A DNA stretch of 64,000 nucleotides from Cryptomeria japonica. Taxonomy: Eukaryota; Streptophyta; Pinopsida; Cupressales; Cupressaceae. A model generated the notes under the pieces. The model did no database searches and was not told where the DNA came from. It was given only the letters and a program-made list of their open reading frames with translations. Made by a program: the position numbers and the translations under genes. The stretch covers positions 55,001 through 119,000 of the forward strand of contig NW_026729275.1 of assembly GCF_030272615.1 (NCBI RefSeq), given 5' to 3'. Within the stretch, counting starts at the first letter, position 1. Each line of letters starts with the position of its first letter. This document shows, one piece after another, positions 35,601-46,810 of this stretch.

Positions 35601-35718
35601 ATGGAATTTTTAAATGGTCATCGAAACTTTTCAACTTTGCTAATAGTTATTGTGCTACTTGCCTCAGTTTTTGTGTTGATTGCACAATGGAGAACAAATT
35701 GTCTGTTCAAAGCACCTG
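35601..35718 (+). CDS. Possible first exon: membrane-anchor N-terminus, unrecognised
   Basis: The ATG sits in a good plant context (AAAATGG) downstream of a TATA box. It opens MEFLNGHRNFSTLLIVIVLL, followed by ASVFVLIAQWRTNCLFKAP. About 17 residues form a transmembrane or signal-anchor helix (TLLIVIVLLASVFVLIA). The exon ends at a splice-donor-like CTG/GTAATG (GT at 35719-35720). The frame would otherwise stop after a few codons. I could not find the next exon with confidence; 35.7-36.7 kb is AT-rich and intron-like. The family is unknown. Confidence 0.35.
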
Positions 35719-36779
35719 GTAATGAACAAAGATAATATTAACATATGCGATTTCTTTTTTCATTTGTACAAGACAATACAATAACATGCAAAATACCTGT
35801 AATGAGTCAATTGAATCTGAAGTTGGCAGAGATATTAGATCATAACCGTATGTGTTTGCAATGCTGGTCCGTTAGAAACAAAACACATCAGAGATATACA
35901 CAATAAACTGAATCACAATAAACTGAATATATGTTCACACAAGGCAGAGGTAATGAAATTGGCCTACAAATAAACTACCTGCAACATTTGTTATTGTTTT
36001 TGGTACAACTACTGAGGGCTTTTTTCGAAAACATATTCTGCCAACATAAAGAGATAAACAATTGAATGCAAGATGTTAACATTGACTAAATAACATCATG
36101 AATCAAATTGCCCATCAAAACCAAAGACAACTATAATATATTATGTAGCAATAATATCAAAGTTGAACTTACAGACAAACAAATATAAGCAGATATTTCC
36201 TGAGCATATCTGTTGTAATCAATGAATTCCTATGTTTTATGAAGAAATCAAATATGACGAAAATCTGTGTGTGGCATGCAAAAGTGGAAACCTATTGAAT
36301 AAAAAAGAAAAGTTATTAACAGATCAACAGTTCAAATCCTCGATATGTTTGCCGTCATTTATGAGATAAATGTGTTACACATGAACTGCAATAAAGAATA
36401 TTCTACAACATTACTGTGCTTCATTTCCATTAAAGCGAATCAAATTTTAGGAGTTCTGTTAGGCCAGCGCGCCCATTAACCTCCCTGAACTCTCACGCCT
36501 TTAAGGCTATTCACTTATGAATTTATGAATGGAGATTTTTTAAGATTTCTAGGCAATATCTCATGTAAATATGAAATTCTCTCCGAACATGTTAATATTA
36601 AATTATTTTTATTCCATTGAACTTTGTCGGTCAAGTAATGTCTTCTCCTCTACGATACAACCAAAAAATTTCTTCAACCTTCGTGTGTAATTTGAAAATA
36701 GCAATAGGTGTTGTTTTTGAAATTTGTAAGTCTGTGAATAAGAAATAGTGATGAGAGCGACATGAGATAAAATTCTGCA

Positions 36780-37132
36780 ATGGGTGGAGAATGGAAAGTG
36801 CAGTCATGTTCATCAGAGTCGCCTGTACACAAGGTTGACAATGTAGTGCGAGAAGAACTTCACAGAATTTGGCAGACCGAGGAACCTTCAGAGGAAGCAT
36901 GTTTGGTTCTTGAAACAGACCCTCCAAAGGCTATTGAGCGGGTGGAAATAGTGAATGCAGGGGCGTCTCTTATAGAGCTTTATGGCTTGCTTGAAGATGG
37001 GTCTGAAGAAGAATTATTATTATCAACACAGCAGGTGATGACACTTAAGGATCTTACCAACAAGACTAATAGGACCAGGAGTTTTACATATACCATTCCC
37101 CAAAAACTTTCTCCCATTGCTGCAGAAAAGAG
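36780..37132 (+). CDS. XRCC1 N-terminal-domain-like exon
   Basis: The frame is open from ATGGGTGG at 36780 to a donor-like AAGAG/GTAATA at 37132. It gives about 117 residues: MGGEWKVQSCSSESPVHKVD at the start, then LVLETDPPKAIERVEIVNAG, ASLIELYGLLEDGSEEELLL and NRTRSFTYTIPQKLSPIAAE. Pattern and order match the XRCC1 N-terminal beta-sandwich domain: a start with V.SCSS, a W near residue 31, VL.....I..V.I.N.G...E..., NR.R.F and ending KL...AAEKR. In animals this domain binds DNA polymerase beta during single-strand-break repair. The match ends exactly where the exon ends. Downstream exons were not identified: RFDRI is readable 25 nt on but runs straight into a stop. It could be the first exon of a gene with long introns, or a captured fragment. 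Confidence 0.65.
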
Positions 37133-38524
37133 GTAATATAATTTTTTGGCAGAGATTTGACAGAATTTAATGAAATATAAACCTTTAAATCGATTGGCTC
37201 CTCAACAGATTGTTGAAGATATTCCAAAATAAGAACGCCATGAATTCAAAACTCTTTTATGAAACAACTTACTTATAGATTTCAACCTAAATAATAAAAA
37301 TATTCAAATGTGTGCCTATGATAAAAATAAGAATGCCATGATTTCAACATTGTTCTCTAAATCAAATTCCTAAAATTTCTCCATTGAAAATTTAGAAAAG
37401 ATACAGAGAGAAATGCTAGTATTTCTTCCTTTGGCTTAAATATAAAATATTGACAGAGGAAAATGCAAACCTAAAGCTTGTCGAAAGCAAGAGAATACAA
37501 CTGCATAGCTATCGCAGTGACCAAAAGGAACATGATCATGTTCAAATAGTTGAGGCTCTGAACTTCCAAAGGTAAACGAAGAAACGAATGGAGAAATGGT
37601 AAGAGATGTTCGCTATGTATGAATGGAGAAAAGTGGTAGCCTATGCAATACTGACTATTTTAAGTCATCTTTGTCGTGCAAAATGTAACGCTCAATGGTG
37701 GAGTGAAATGCGCTACAAAATGTAACGCATGAGAGTGAGATGCAATGCCCTACAAAATTGGATTAAGTGTAATTTTCTGCTTGTACACTGTTACACAAAT
37801 CCTCTGACATCACTGCCAGATATTGAAGCAGAGTTGGGTCACCCTAACCAAGAATAGTCGCACTGGCCAATAATATTCACCTTGGCCAAGAATACAATCC
37901 GCTACAGCTATATCGCCACTCCTTGAGATTTTTGACATCTGAATGCACGTCAATTTCTTATAAAAATGGTTTTGTGTTAACGGATAAGATCGATTCCATT
38001 GTAGATCGCCTCTCGGCGAAATAATTCTGTAAACAAAAAATTGATTTTGAATAAATTTGATAGGTAAATGTTTGCATGTTTCAGTTTTTCTGTAAGTATT
38101 ATTTTAATAATCCGAATAAAATAGAATCATTGTCACTTGTCTCTAAGTATATGAAGAGAGTGAAAGAGTGCAGCACTATTCAGCTCCATGTCCTTCTTGA
38201 CAGCTAATATACATACAAGACAATTATGTGATATCTCTTGAATATTTTTTTAAAAATATAAATATACTAGTTACTATGGCCAATAAAATCTATGTTTCCA
38301 ACACCACCTGATGGCAATAATATAAACATATCTGTTTGCAAATCTAAATATATAGCTCAAGAGAAATTACATAATTTTGAAACATAAGTAGGGAACAGTT
38401 AACTATTTACGACAGTAATAAACAAATGTCCAGCAAACTACTTTCAGATAGACTTTATTCATATCCCTACCTTGACTCTCACAGGATTGCTGCCCTCTCT
38501 ACAAAATTTGTTTTTAATGAATCT

Positions 38525-38655
38525 TACACTACTACATAATAGAGGTATTTAAGACATTAGTTTAAGAGAAAACGTTACTTTCATCTTAAACACATGTTTT
38601 TGTTTAGTTTATATTTTTAAAGTATTTTTTGTCTCAAATTAAGACGATAAGGAAA
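38525..38655. mobile_element. Possible CACTA-type MITE remnant
   Basis: CACTACTACATAATAGAGG at 38526-38544, followed by TTTAAGACATTAG, resembles the terminus seen in complement at 48960-48987 (TTACTACATAGAGGGG then TTTTAAGACAATA). AAGAC motifs recur and the stretch ends near TCTCAAATTAAGACGAT. The 5' CACTA start suggests a small non-autonomous CACTA relative. Confidence 0.4.
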
Positions 38656-39808
38656 AACAATTTTTCTAAACTTAAAACTTTTCTTTTCCCTCCCGCTCAA
38701 CTCATTTGCCCCCTTTTTTTCCCTTTCTCGCGCGGCATCATATTGATCGACATGCAACTTTCTGTAGCGAGAAGGCTTCTTCAGAAATTTGCGAGTCGGT
38801 GAAGAATCAATGGGAGAGGCCAGTTTGTGAAGGAAGGGGAAGTCAGGCTGCAAGACTCCAGTAAGGTACCAATTTTTCCCTAATTTTTCCCAATACTCTT
38901 CCCATTCCCCATTCGATTGAATGTCTCTTTTTCGTTTATTCTCCTTATTTGATCTTTTTATGCTTGTTTCAAACAGAACATTTTTCCATTTACTACAGTG
39001 GGAGCCGTGTACATCATCTCATATCTCTTTAGACGCAACCAGACTAGAAATGGTTTCGATTGTTACTTTCATCTGCTTGACTTTGTCTTTCTGTATATCC
39101 ATATCTATTTTTTCTTGCCTCTGTTACAAGGATTATGGACTTCGTTTATATGCCCTACACAAATATTTATTATCGAATAGAAGAATCATGTTTCTTTATT
39201 GCCCTTTAGGTTCTCAATTTACAAAATGTTTGGCTGACAATTCAACCTACTATGGTCATAGTTTGTAATTTCTATTTATTTTATGGTTCATATTTACAGT
39301 AGGACGATTTTTAAACGTAGTCACTATACACTTGGACCCCTGCTATTAGCTTTGATGGTGGCGCCTAGGTTTTTATAGAGAATAAGGACAACATATACAA
39401 AGCACATTGCGAGAAGGTCGTGCATGCAAGAATCGCCCAGAATGCAAGGTTTATGACAATATATCATTTATCCCTTAGAGCAACCTGTGCGAGGCATTCA
39501 TAGCTAACATTATATGGTGAATGGACCTAGTATTTGCTAACAGTCCATGCGATTATGAGCTTGTTGAGCCCATAAATGCGATGCATTGAGCAACTCCCCG
39601 AGGGGCCAATCAATGTATGGAATAGAGGCCGCTAACAAATGCAAAGGGGACCAGCATTGGAAAAGCGAGGTTGGCAAAGCATCGTGGAAATAGACGTATT
39701 CACTTTAATGGACGTGAGACCCATGTCTTATATTTTAGAGAAAATGCATTAAATATCGTTGATATTGGAAACTCTGTCAGGATTTTCTCTGCAAAGTTAA
39801 CATTGCTT

Positions 39809-41190
39809 TCACTGTGAGGAATGTTCTATAGAATCTTCAAGAGCTGAGATAATTTCCTGTTTTCTCTCATCGGCCATACCAATAGGATTTGATTCAGACC
39901 TATGCAAGTCTTCTAAATTTACATTAGTCTCGCTCAACCGAGGCACCTTCCCACTATTGTTTCCTTGCTCTGTAATTTCCAATTTCTCTGTTTCCCTGGA
40001 AGGCTCACTCACAACCATATCCTCTTCAAGAATTGTAGCTCTTAAATCCTGATAATTATGTCTGACTTTAGATTTAAAATCACGAGGAGGATTTGTACCT
40101 ACAGATTGAAGTATGTCTTGACTGGCAGTGATTACTTCAGAAATTGTCACATGAATATATAATTTGATCCAATCCCCTCATCTTCATATTTTCATCTTTG
40201 TTAGCTGTTAGGTTGATTTCTTTTCCTTTCTGCTCCTCAGATTGATATTCACTACTTGCTTTTGAATGAGTTTGGTCAACAAAATTATCTGAAACATGGA
40301 CAACTTCCCCTTTCTCAATCCTGCTTTTGGCATCAGCTCCAACATTGTCTCGTACAAGATTAAGACCATGGTACTGGATATGCTCTTCCAGTGTTATAGA
40401 ATTCTTCTCCACCATGGTTGGAGCGCACTACAAGAATGGACTTCTAAAAGTATGTTGCAAAATCCAGGGCTTCTGATCCACTTACATCAACAACCTTCTC
40501 ATTTTCCCCACAAAGAGTCTATTTGATTTCAGACTAGTCATCGGCTGTATCTTCCTTTGCATAATGACAGAGATGCTCAGATCCAGTTACCAATCTTAGA
40601 GGACTTTTTTTGGTAGAATCAACATCTTCAATATTTTTCTCCTTTTGGTTATCACATTCCATTTGTTCTGGTTCCAAAGCAGATTCATTCCCTAATTGCA
40701 ACATGTAATTTTGTTCTTGCCCTTCAATCTCTGCATCTTTACTTCCAAAATCACAATAATTTGCATGATCCACAACTTGCTGATTAGAAATCGAATGTGT
40801 TTTTTTGGTGTCTGCAACATGCAAAAGTTAATAAGAGCCTTTATTTCTAGTACTTACCATAGATGGAAGAGCACTAGATCCTTGGGTTGAATCTACAATA
40901 GGCAGAGGCGAGTAATAACTAATAACTACTTGATCTTAGTGCAGATGAGTCTACATCACTTGAACGTTGAATAGGTGAATTGGAACCACTTGAACCTCAA
41001 ACAGGTGATTTGGAACCATCTGGGACATGCTAAGATAATTATCACTTGATGTATTACTGAAATTCTCCTCAGCTTCTTTTCGAATAAATTCTTCAAGTTT
41101 CTCTACAAGATCTTTCTTCAACCCTTTCAGCGTAATTCCTCATTTTTTCCGCTTCGACACTTTGTGCTGTCCTCGGGTCCGAGTCTAAGG
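39809..41190 (-). pseudogene. SAP-domain protein relic, Acinus-like (decayed)
   Basis: Minus-strand reading from 41190 gives RGQHKVSKRKK, a TGA, then GITLKGLKKDLVEKLEEFIR and KEAEENFSN. This is a SAP DNA-binding motif (helix, G, helix with LKxDLVxxL) of the type at the N-terminus of plant Acinus, a nuclear splicing-associated protein. A serine-rich stretch (GSSGSNSPIQRSSDVDSS) follows with a 30-bp duplication near 40965-41010. A donor-like ATG/GTAAGT and acceptor-like TTGCAG are only 46 bp apart near 40815-40860. Long acidic segments follow at 40824-40534, 40415-40137 and 40150-39809. At least five stops and one frame change break it. The C-terminal RRM is not visible. Acinus is the best guess; another SAP protein is possible. 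Confidence 0.5.
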
Positions 41191-41439
41191 GTCTGACATA
41201 TCTCTGTCTGCACCAAAGCTACCAATTAAGCTAGATTTGGAATAGAAGAATGTAAAAAAGTATTCAGGTATGCACCTGCAACTAATAGAATACTGAGACA
41301 GGTAAACAAAAAGGCAAGGATCAAAAGGGAGAAGAGAAAAGAAAATTATTTGACAAATAATGTGAAAGGGTAGTCTAGAAGATGAAAAACCAAATGATGA
41401 TGTCAATAGTCGATGACATGTAGCTAAAGCTCCTTCCAT

Positions 41440-44400
41440 AAACTTTAAAAATCACTCATGGATTCCATCCTTGAGAGTGTTAGAAAAGCCATGCAGGTTC
41501 TCATCAAAGATTTACGTTTCCAAGGTAGGTGTAGTTCGTTGAAACTTGTTAAAGGCTTGCAGTCTGCACTAATGTGAGTATAAAATCTCCTGTTCAAGTC
41601 TCAAGTGCGAACTAGCAAGTAAATTTGCTACTTCTTTCGCTTAAATATTTCCAACTATGCTACTCTCAGGTTGAAAACTCCCATTGTTTATCATAAACAT
41701 TCCTCTGATTTGCCAAAAAGAAATAGTTGCAGCAACTGGAACATGCCTTGCATATGCATTTAAGAAGTAAGGTAAAAACTAATTAACTACTAATCAATCA
41801 TTAGCATAGCTTCAATGCTTTATATGCTTCCCAAAACTAGTCACTGAATGCACAAGCTAATCATTCTAATTTCTCTTTCAATTAGTAAAAATATGAAAAG
41901 CCACCACCCTCATCCAATTTAAAACATTGGCATAGCATGCACACTAAAACCATCCAACCAAGAACAAAACTATTGTCTGATCCAAACTGCTCTGATCCTT
42001 TAGACAGAGACTGTTATATTTGTATACCCTCAAAGTATTGCCTATGCTTGACTATCATTAACTTTACTATTTTTTTACCAGTCATTATGATGTTGTTATA
42101 ACTGATTTCTGCAACTTAATATGTGACTTTCCTTTCTTGTATAAAGGATTGTGGCTAATAATTCATTGTTGTAGTCCTTGATGCATTGGATTCTCAAAAG
42201 CTATGATTCTTTTGTGCCCATTGACTGCTTTTAGAGAGTGATACTCTATGTTGTGCTTATTGAAGACATCCTATACTATTGCTTCTGATCTTTTCTCTTC
42301 ATTATCTTCCTAATGTCTGTAATATTATCAAACTTGTCTCAGACCTCTAATATGGTTAGTTTAGGTAATGGTCTTTCCTCTATGTTATAGGACTATGTAT
42401 TGGTCAACACACTACCGTAGTTTTGCTTGATGAAGTATACCACAACATTAATTTTACAAAAGATGAAAACTGTGCTGTCTTTTGTTTGCCCTTAGAATTA
42501 CTGTGAATTCTCTGTTTAGAGAGTCATAGCCCCTTGAACAGTGGTTGTCTCCTTGATTGACCATGCTTTTCTATTCTTATATTGGTTTGTGAATATGCTC
42601 ATTAGATATATCATAATAGTGGATGTTGCTCATAACTGCCACTTAACCTTTTTAATGTCTTTTTATATGATTCTTCACTGCTCCTTGTTCACTGTTTGGT
42701 TGGGGTTTCATTGTTTGTTTGGGGTTTCATTGTTTGTTTGTTTGTTTCCCAAATAATGGATTGTTTCTTCATGACTGCATTCATGTATTCCTAATAGGGC
42801 TTGGCAATACTTTTTTCTTTAGACTGTTTTCTAGTTGATGGACTGTATCTTTGTTGTTGTTGACAGTGATATCTTGCTCTTTTGTGAGGGTTGCTTCTTT
42901 CTTACTCTTTGAAGTTTTGCTACTGTGTCTCAAATTGAAGTAAGAGATAAATCTGGGACTGTCCTTTGTCTAAGACACTTTCTTCGCATTATTCATGCTC
43001 CATCACTTCATATGCATTATAGACATGACAATTTTTTTGCAGTCTCTTATTTCTGCGTTCTATGGTATTGCTAGTGATGTACGTGAAGCATGATTTGTTC
43101 ATTAGTGATTCTTATCATTACTGGGACAATCATGATAGTATTGTTGTCCTTTTTTACTTCACTATTTTGTTGGAGTCTTTTGACAAAGTTGGGAAAGAAA
43201 TGAGACCTTATATGCTTTGTTTGGCTATCTTTTACAGTGACTGATATGCTTTGTGACTTTGACATTGTTTCAGAGTCTTTAGATTGTTGTAGGTGTCATT
43301 GATTGAAGTTGGGACTATCATAAGCTTCTTGTTTTGACAGTGAATTTCTGAATTTGTGTCATTCCCTTTGGTCTACTCACACAACCCTTTCTAATTGTCC
43401 TTTATAAGCCATTCTTTGTGCACTATGTAAAAATAAGTGTATGAAGTATATTATAGACTTGGGAATGGATCTAAACTTTACACATACTATAATTCATTTT
43501 CCTTATTCAATCAGAACCTGCTGTTAAATACTGTTTCCAAATTGCCTAGCCTATTCAAAATGTCGATTGTATCACAACATATAGTGTAAAACTACTGCAA
43601 AATATAGTGTAAAACTATTGCAAAGATGTAGGAGAAGATCTAAACTATCGATGAGGTGCATTTTTGTCTTTGCACTTGATTTTGCATTCATGATACATTT
43701 AATAGGATACCTGGCCATATTATAATGCCAAAATATCATTTATGTTGCTCATTCTATCAAGGATACTACTCATTGTAATGGCTGCAGGGACTTGTTTGAA
43801 AGCTCTGGGAATGGATATGAATTGTTTATGCGTGTAAAATTTAAATACATAGAGGCTTAAAGTCGATATTGAACAAGAATATGAAGTAGGAAACTAATCC
43901 TAAATAGCTTGGAAAAACCACAACCGTAGAATAACAATAAAAAAGACATCCTCAACTTACAAGGAAAATAGTCTGTAGTTTTGTAATATTTATACTTCTG
44001 TTGTAAGAATTTAATTGTAAATTTAAACATTATATATTTAAATTGTTTGATAATAATCCCAACATCCTTCTTTTTGTTTACCTACCGTAGACCATCTTGT
44101 CCCTCCACTGCAGTCTTTTTAGTCTCCCTATCTTGGATACAATGGATAATTTTTGAATTTAAAATTTGATTGCAATCCACTTGTGATTATCATATACAGC
44201 AACCAAACTCAGAATTAAATAATGTATAAAGTTCTTTTGTATTTCCCTCTTTTGCTGGAAACATCTAGAAGTTTCATAACATTTATATATTAGTTTCCCT
44301 TACAACTTGCTGAAGTTTCCAATATGTTGTCTGTAATATAATAAAAATGTCTTCTGATAAGCACATTTTCATTACAAATTCACAACATTTGGGGCTTGGA

Positions 44401-45090
44401 TACATGATGAACTCAACATGACATCAGTAAACCTAATCAAGAAGGATTTTTCTAACATAGATGATCTTGTCTTTATTATAGTGTCTCACTATTGTTGTAT
44501 TTTACCGAACATCATGTGTGGAATAAATGTTTTCTGTATGCAAGGGATTGTCTTGACTAGATTAACAACGGAGTGTTAGCTTACGTTAGATATGTATCAA
44601 AAATTACTTTAATTTTGAAAGTTAATTTTTTGATGGAAGGAATATTGTAGTGATGGCATGTGGCACTTGATATTTCAAAGTAAGTTAACAACATGCTTTG
44701 AATATGAATCATATTAAATTATCTAGTTTTCTAGTTTTAAGTATTGTTTGGTGTTCTCCATCTATTTCAATGGTAGCTTTGGAATTGAAAATAATGAAAT
44801 AATTTGTTGGTTTGTTATTAGGCTTATTTTACTTGTAAGATATATAGACATCTTTGATGTAAGATGTCTTTGCTTGCTATTAATGCTTTATCTGTTATTC
44901 AACTAATTTTTCATGATGCTTATGTTTGTGTTACAACATCTCAACATCTTGTCAGGCTTCTACAAGTTATTGATAATGGGAATTGTTATTTGGCAGTACC
45001 CCAGGTTGCAAGCATCTACTTCAAGAACTCTATAGGCAAAAACTGGGCACCTCATGAACCTAGTGCATCTATATCCCATATCTATGTTTT
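41440..45090. other. No gene recognised
   Basis: This is AT-rich and T-rich with short hydrophobic frames. There is a small duplication of GGGGTTTCATTGTTTGTTT near 42703-42740. The texture is intron-like, but no exon could be supported. Confidence 0.4.
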
Positions 45091-45095
45091 ATTTC

Positions 45096-45247
45096 AATTT
45101 ATTTGCATATGTGATTTTTTAAAATTGAGCAACATGGTGGGTAGGAGAACAACAAAAGATATCACCAGCCGAATTTATTTGCATATGTGATTTTTTAAAA
45201 TTGAGCAAAATGGTGGCAAGAGAACAATAGAAGATATATCACCAGCC
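45096..45247. repeat. Tandem duplication, unit about 76 bp
   Basis: AATTTATTTGCATATGTGAT begins at 45096 and again at 45172. Each copy runs through AAAATTGAGCAA.ATGGTGG, AGAGAACAA and ATCACCAGCCGA. Confidence 0.9.
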
Positions 45248-45363
45248 GATAAGGCAATATTTAGAGAAAATCTAATTTGCTGAGGTACGTAGTTAGTACA
45301 CGTTTTATCAGTCAAGATTTTTTAGCTATGGATTATTCTTGCAATTACTTATCTTTCTTTCAT

Positions 45364-45465
45364 TTGTTTATCTTGATTTATTTTTTCCTACAAATATGTT
45401 TACGATTCTATCACTTGTTTATCTTGATTTATTTTTTCCTACAAATATGTTTACGATTATTCTTG
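45364..45465. repeat. Tandem duplication, unit 51 bp
   Basis: TTGTTTATCTTGATTTATTT starts at 45364 and 45415, followed each time by TTTTCCTACAAATATG and TTTACGATT. It lies about 110 bp after the 76-bp duplication and is independent of it. Confidence 0.9.
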
Positions 45466-45623
45466 TTGTAGAAGTTAGCTATCTAATTGGATAAAATCCA
45501 TGTTCTTATCTCAATTTAACAAAGAAACGGGTATCCCTGCCCTACTATCTCTTCAGGTCCCTTTCTAGGTCTCTCAATAAACAGAGCAAGAATCCCTCGA
45601 ATCCGGTACTCCATTGTGGGCTT

Positions 45624-46622
45624 TTGCTGCTCATTTATGAGCATTGTAAAACCCTTGTCATGCTGGAAAACAAGAGGTTATTTGCTTCTCTAGGGAAAGG
45701 TAAGAGAATGATGGAGGAAAGGGAACCTAGCAAGGAGGACGCTACCTCTAGGAAAAAAAGCATGAGTGTCATTGGGATGAAAGCCCATGAAGATAAGAAT
45801 GCCATAGAGAAAATTGGAAAAGAGGGCAGTGAAATGGAAACTGATGAGTCAGAGGGTGAGGACAACTGAAAAGATGAGGATATGGGTGCAGAGCATGAAG
45901 AAGGTGAGAACGAGTCCGACAACGATAGCCCAATTCATAATGCTAGCCTTGGCAATGATAAAAGCCAACCTATGGTGGATGAGGATGACAAGGATAATGA
46001 GGAAAAAGATTTCAATTCTAAGAGGGAGAAGAACAAGGAACCTGAGAAGGATATGGCAAAGGATAGTTTGAGTGAGGAAAAGGAAAGTGCTGGAGAAGGG
46101 TTATTCTTGGATAACCTTAAAAATATTACTGAGGCCATAGTAGGTTATGACATATGGACTTATGAACTATTGAAGAACCTGGAGAAAAATCAGAAATAGA
46201 TGGATGACAAAAGGAAGTAAGATGACAGGGATCAGAAGAAGTGGAAGAAGGAAATGGAGGAGAAAGTTAATAAAATGGTTGCTAAGATTAACTTGTTGGA
46301 AGAAGGGAAAGTGTCAATGAAAAACTTGTTGGGTATTATCCCGAATATCTTCTCTGTTGTCACAAAAAACCTTGAGGATATCTCGAAGATCCTTGATAAT
46401 TCCAACACTCCCAAACCAGTGGTGGACCTCGACATGGATGAAGATGCTATCGAGATTGGAAGTGGTGAAGCTACTCCGGGTGGAGCTTGAAAGAGAACTA
46501 GAGCGAGTGTTAAGAAAGCTGCTGCTGCGTCTGCTAAGGAGATCCCTAATCTTAGGGAAAATATCAAAGACCTGTATGGGATTAGCAATAACTTGGCTAA
46601 TGCCCTAAAAAATATTATTTAG
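45624..46622 (+). pseudogene. LINE-like ORF1 (decayed), acidic coiled protein
   Basis: One plus-strand frame runs about 332 codons with four in-frame stops (45867, 46197, 46218, 46488) before TAG at 46620. The protein is rich in Glu, Asp, Lys and Ser (EEREPSKEDATSRKKS, HEEGENESDNDSP). It then has a helical segment (KKWKKEMEEKVNKMVAKINL) and ends KDLYGISNNLANALKNII. It is followed by a T/G-rich tail and AATAAAAAACAAAG, like the 3' end of a plant non-LTR retrotransposon. The composition and tail suggest a LINE ORF1 or a gene-derived retroposon. No RNA-binding motif is clear. Confidence 0.5.
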
Positions 46623-46810
46623 TTTCTTTTGTCGGGTCTTGACGGATTTTGCTGGTTTTTTGGGGCTTTAGTTGGTTTTCTCTAGTTATTTCGCTGGCTT
46701 TTCTTGGGTTTGTTCCTCCTGGTTGCTTAATGCTTTTATCTTGTAAAGTCCTTTTGTAAAGGGTTTTAGGGTCCCTTCAAAACCCATTTTTACCTTAATA
46801 AAAAACAAAG
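46623..46810 (+). mobile_element. 3' tail of the LINE-like unit
   Basis: GTCCTTTTGTAAAGGGTTTT, then AGGGTCCCTTCAAAACCC and TTACCTTAATAAAAAAC resemble the 3' untranslated end and A-rich tail of plant LINEs. It adjoins the ORF at 45624-46622. Confidence 0.5.

Noticed and set aside
38617-38853. A basic minus-strand ORF as a gene
   Set aside because: There is no recognisable similarity; the plus strand looks like leader sequence with a possible donor, but support is too weak to annotate.
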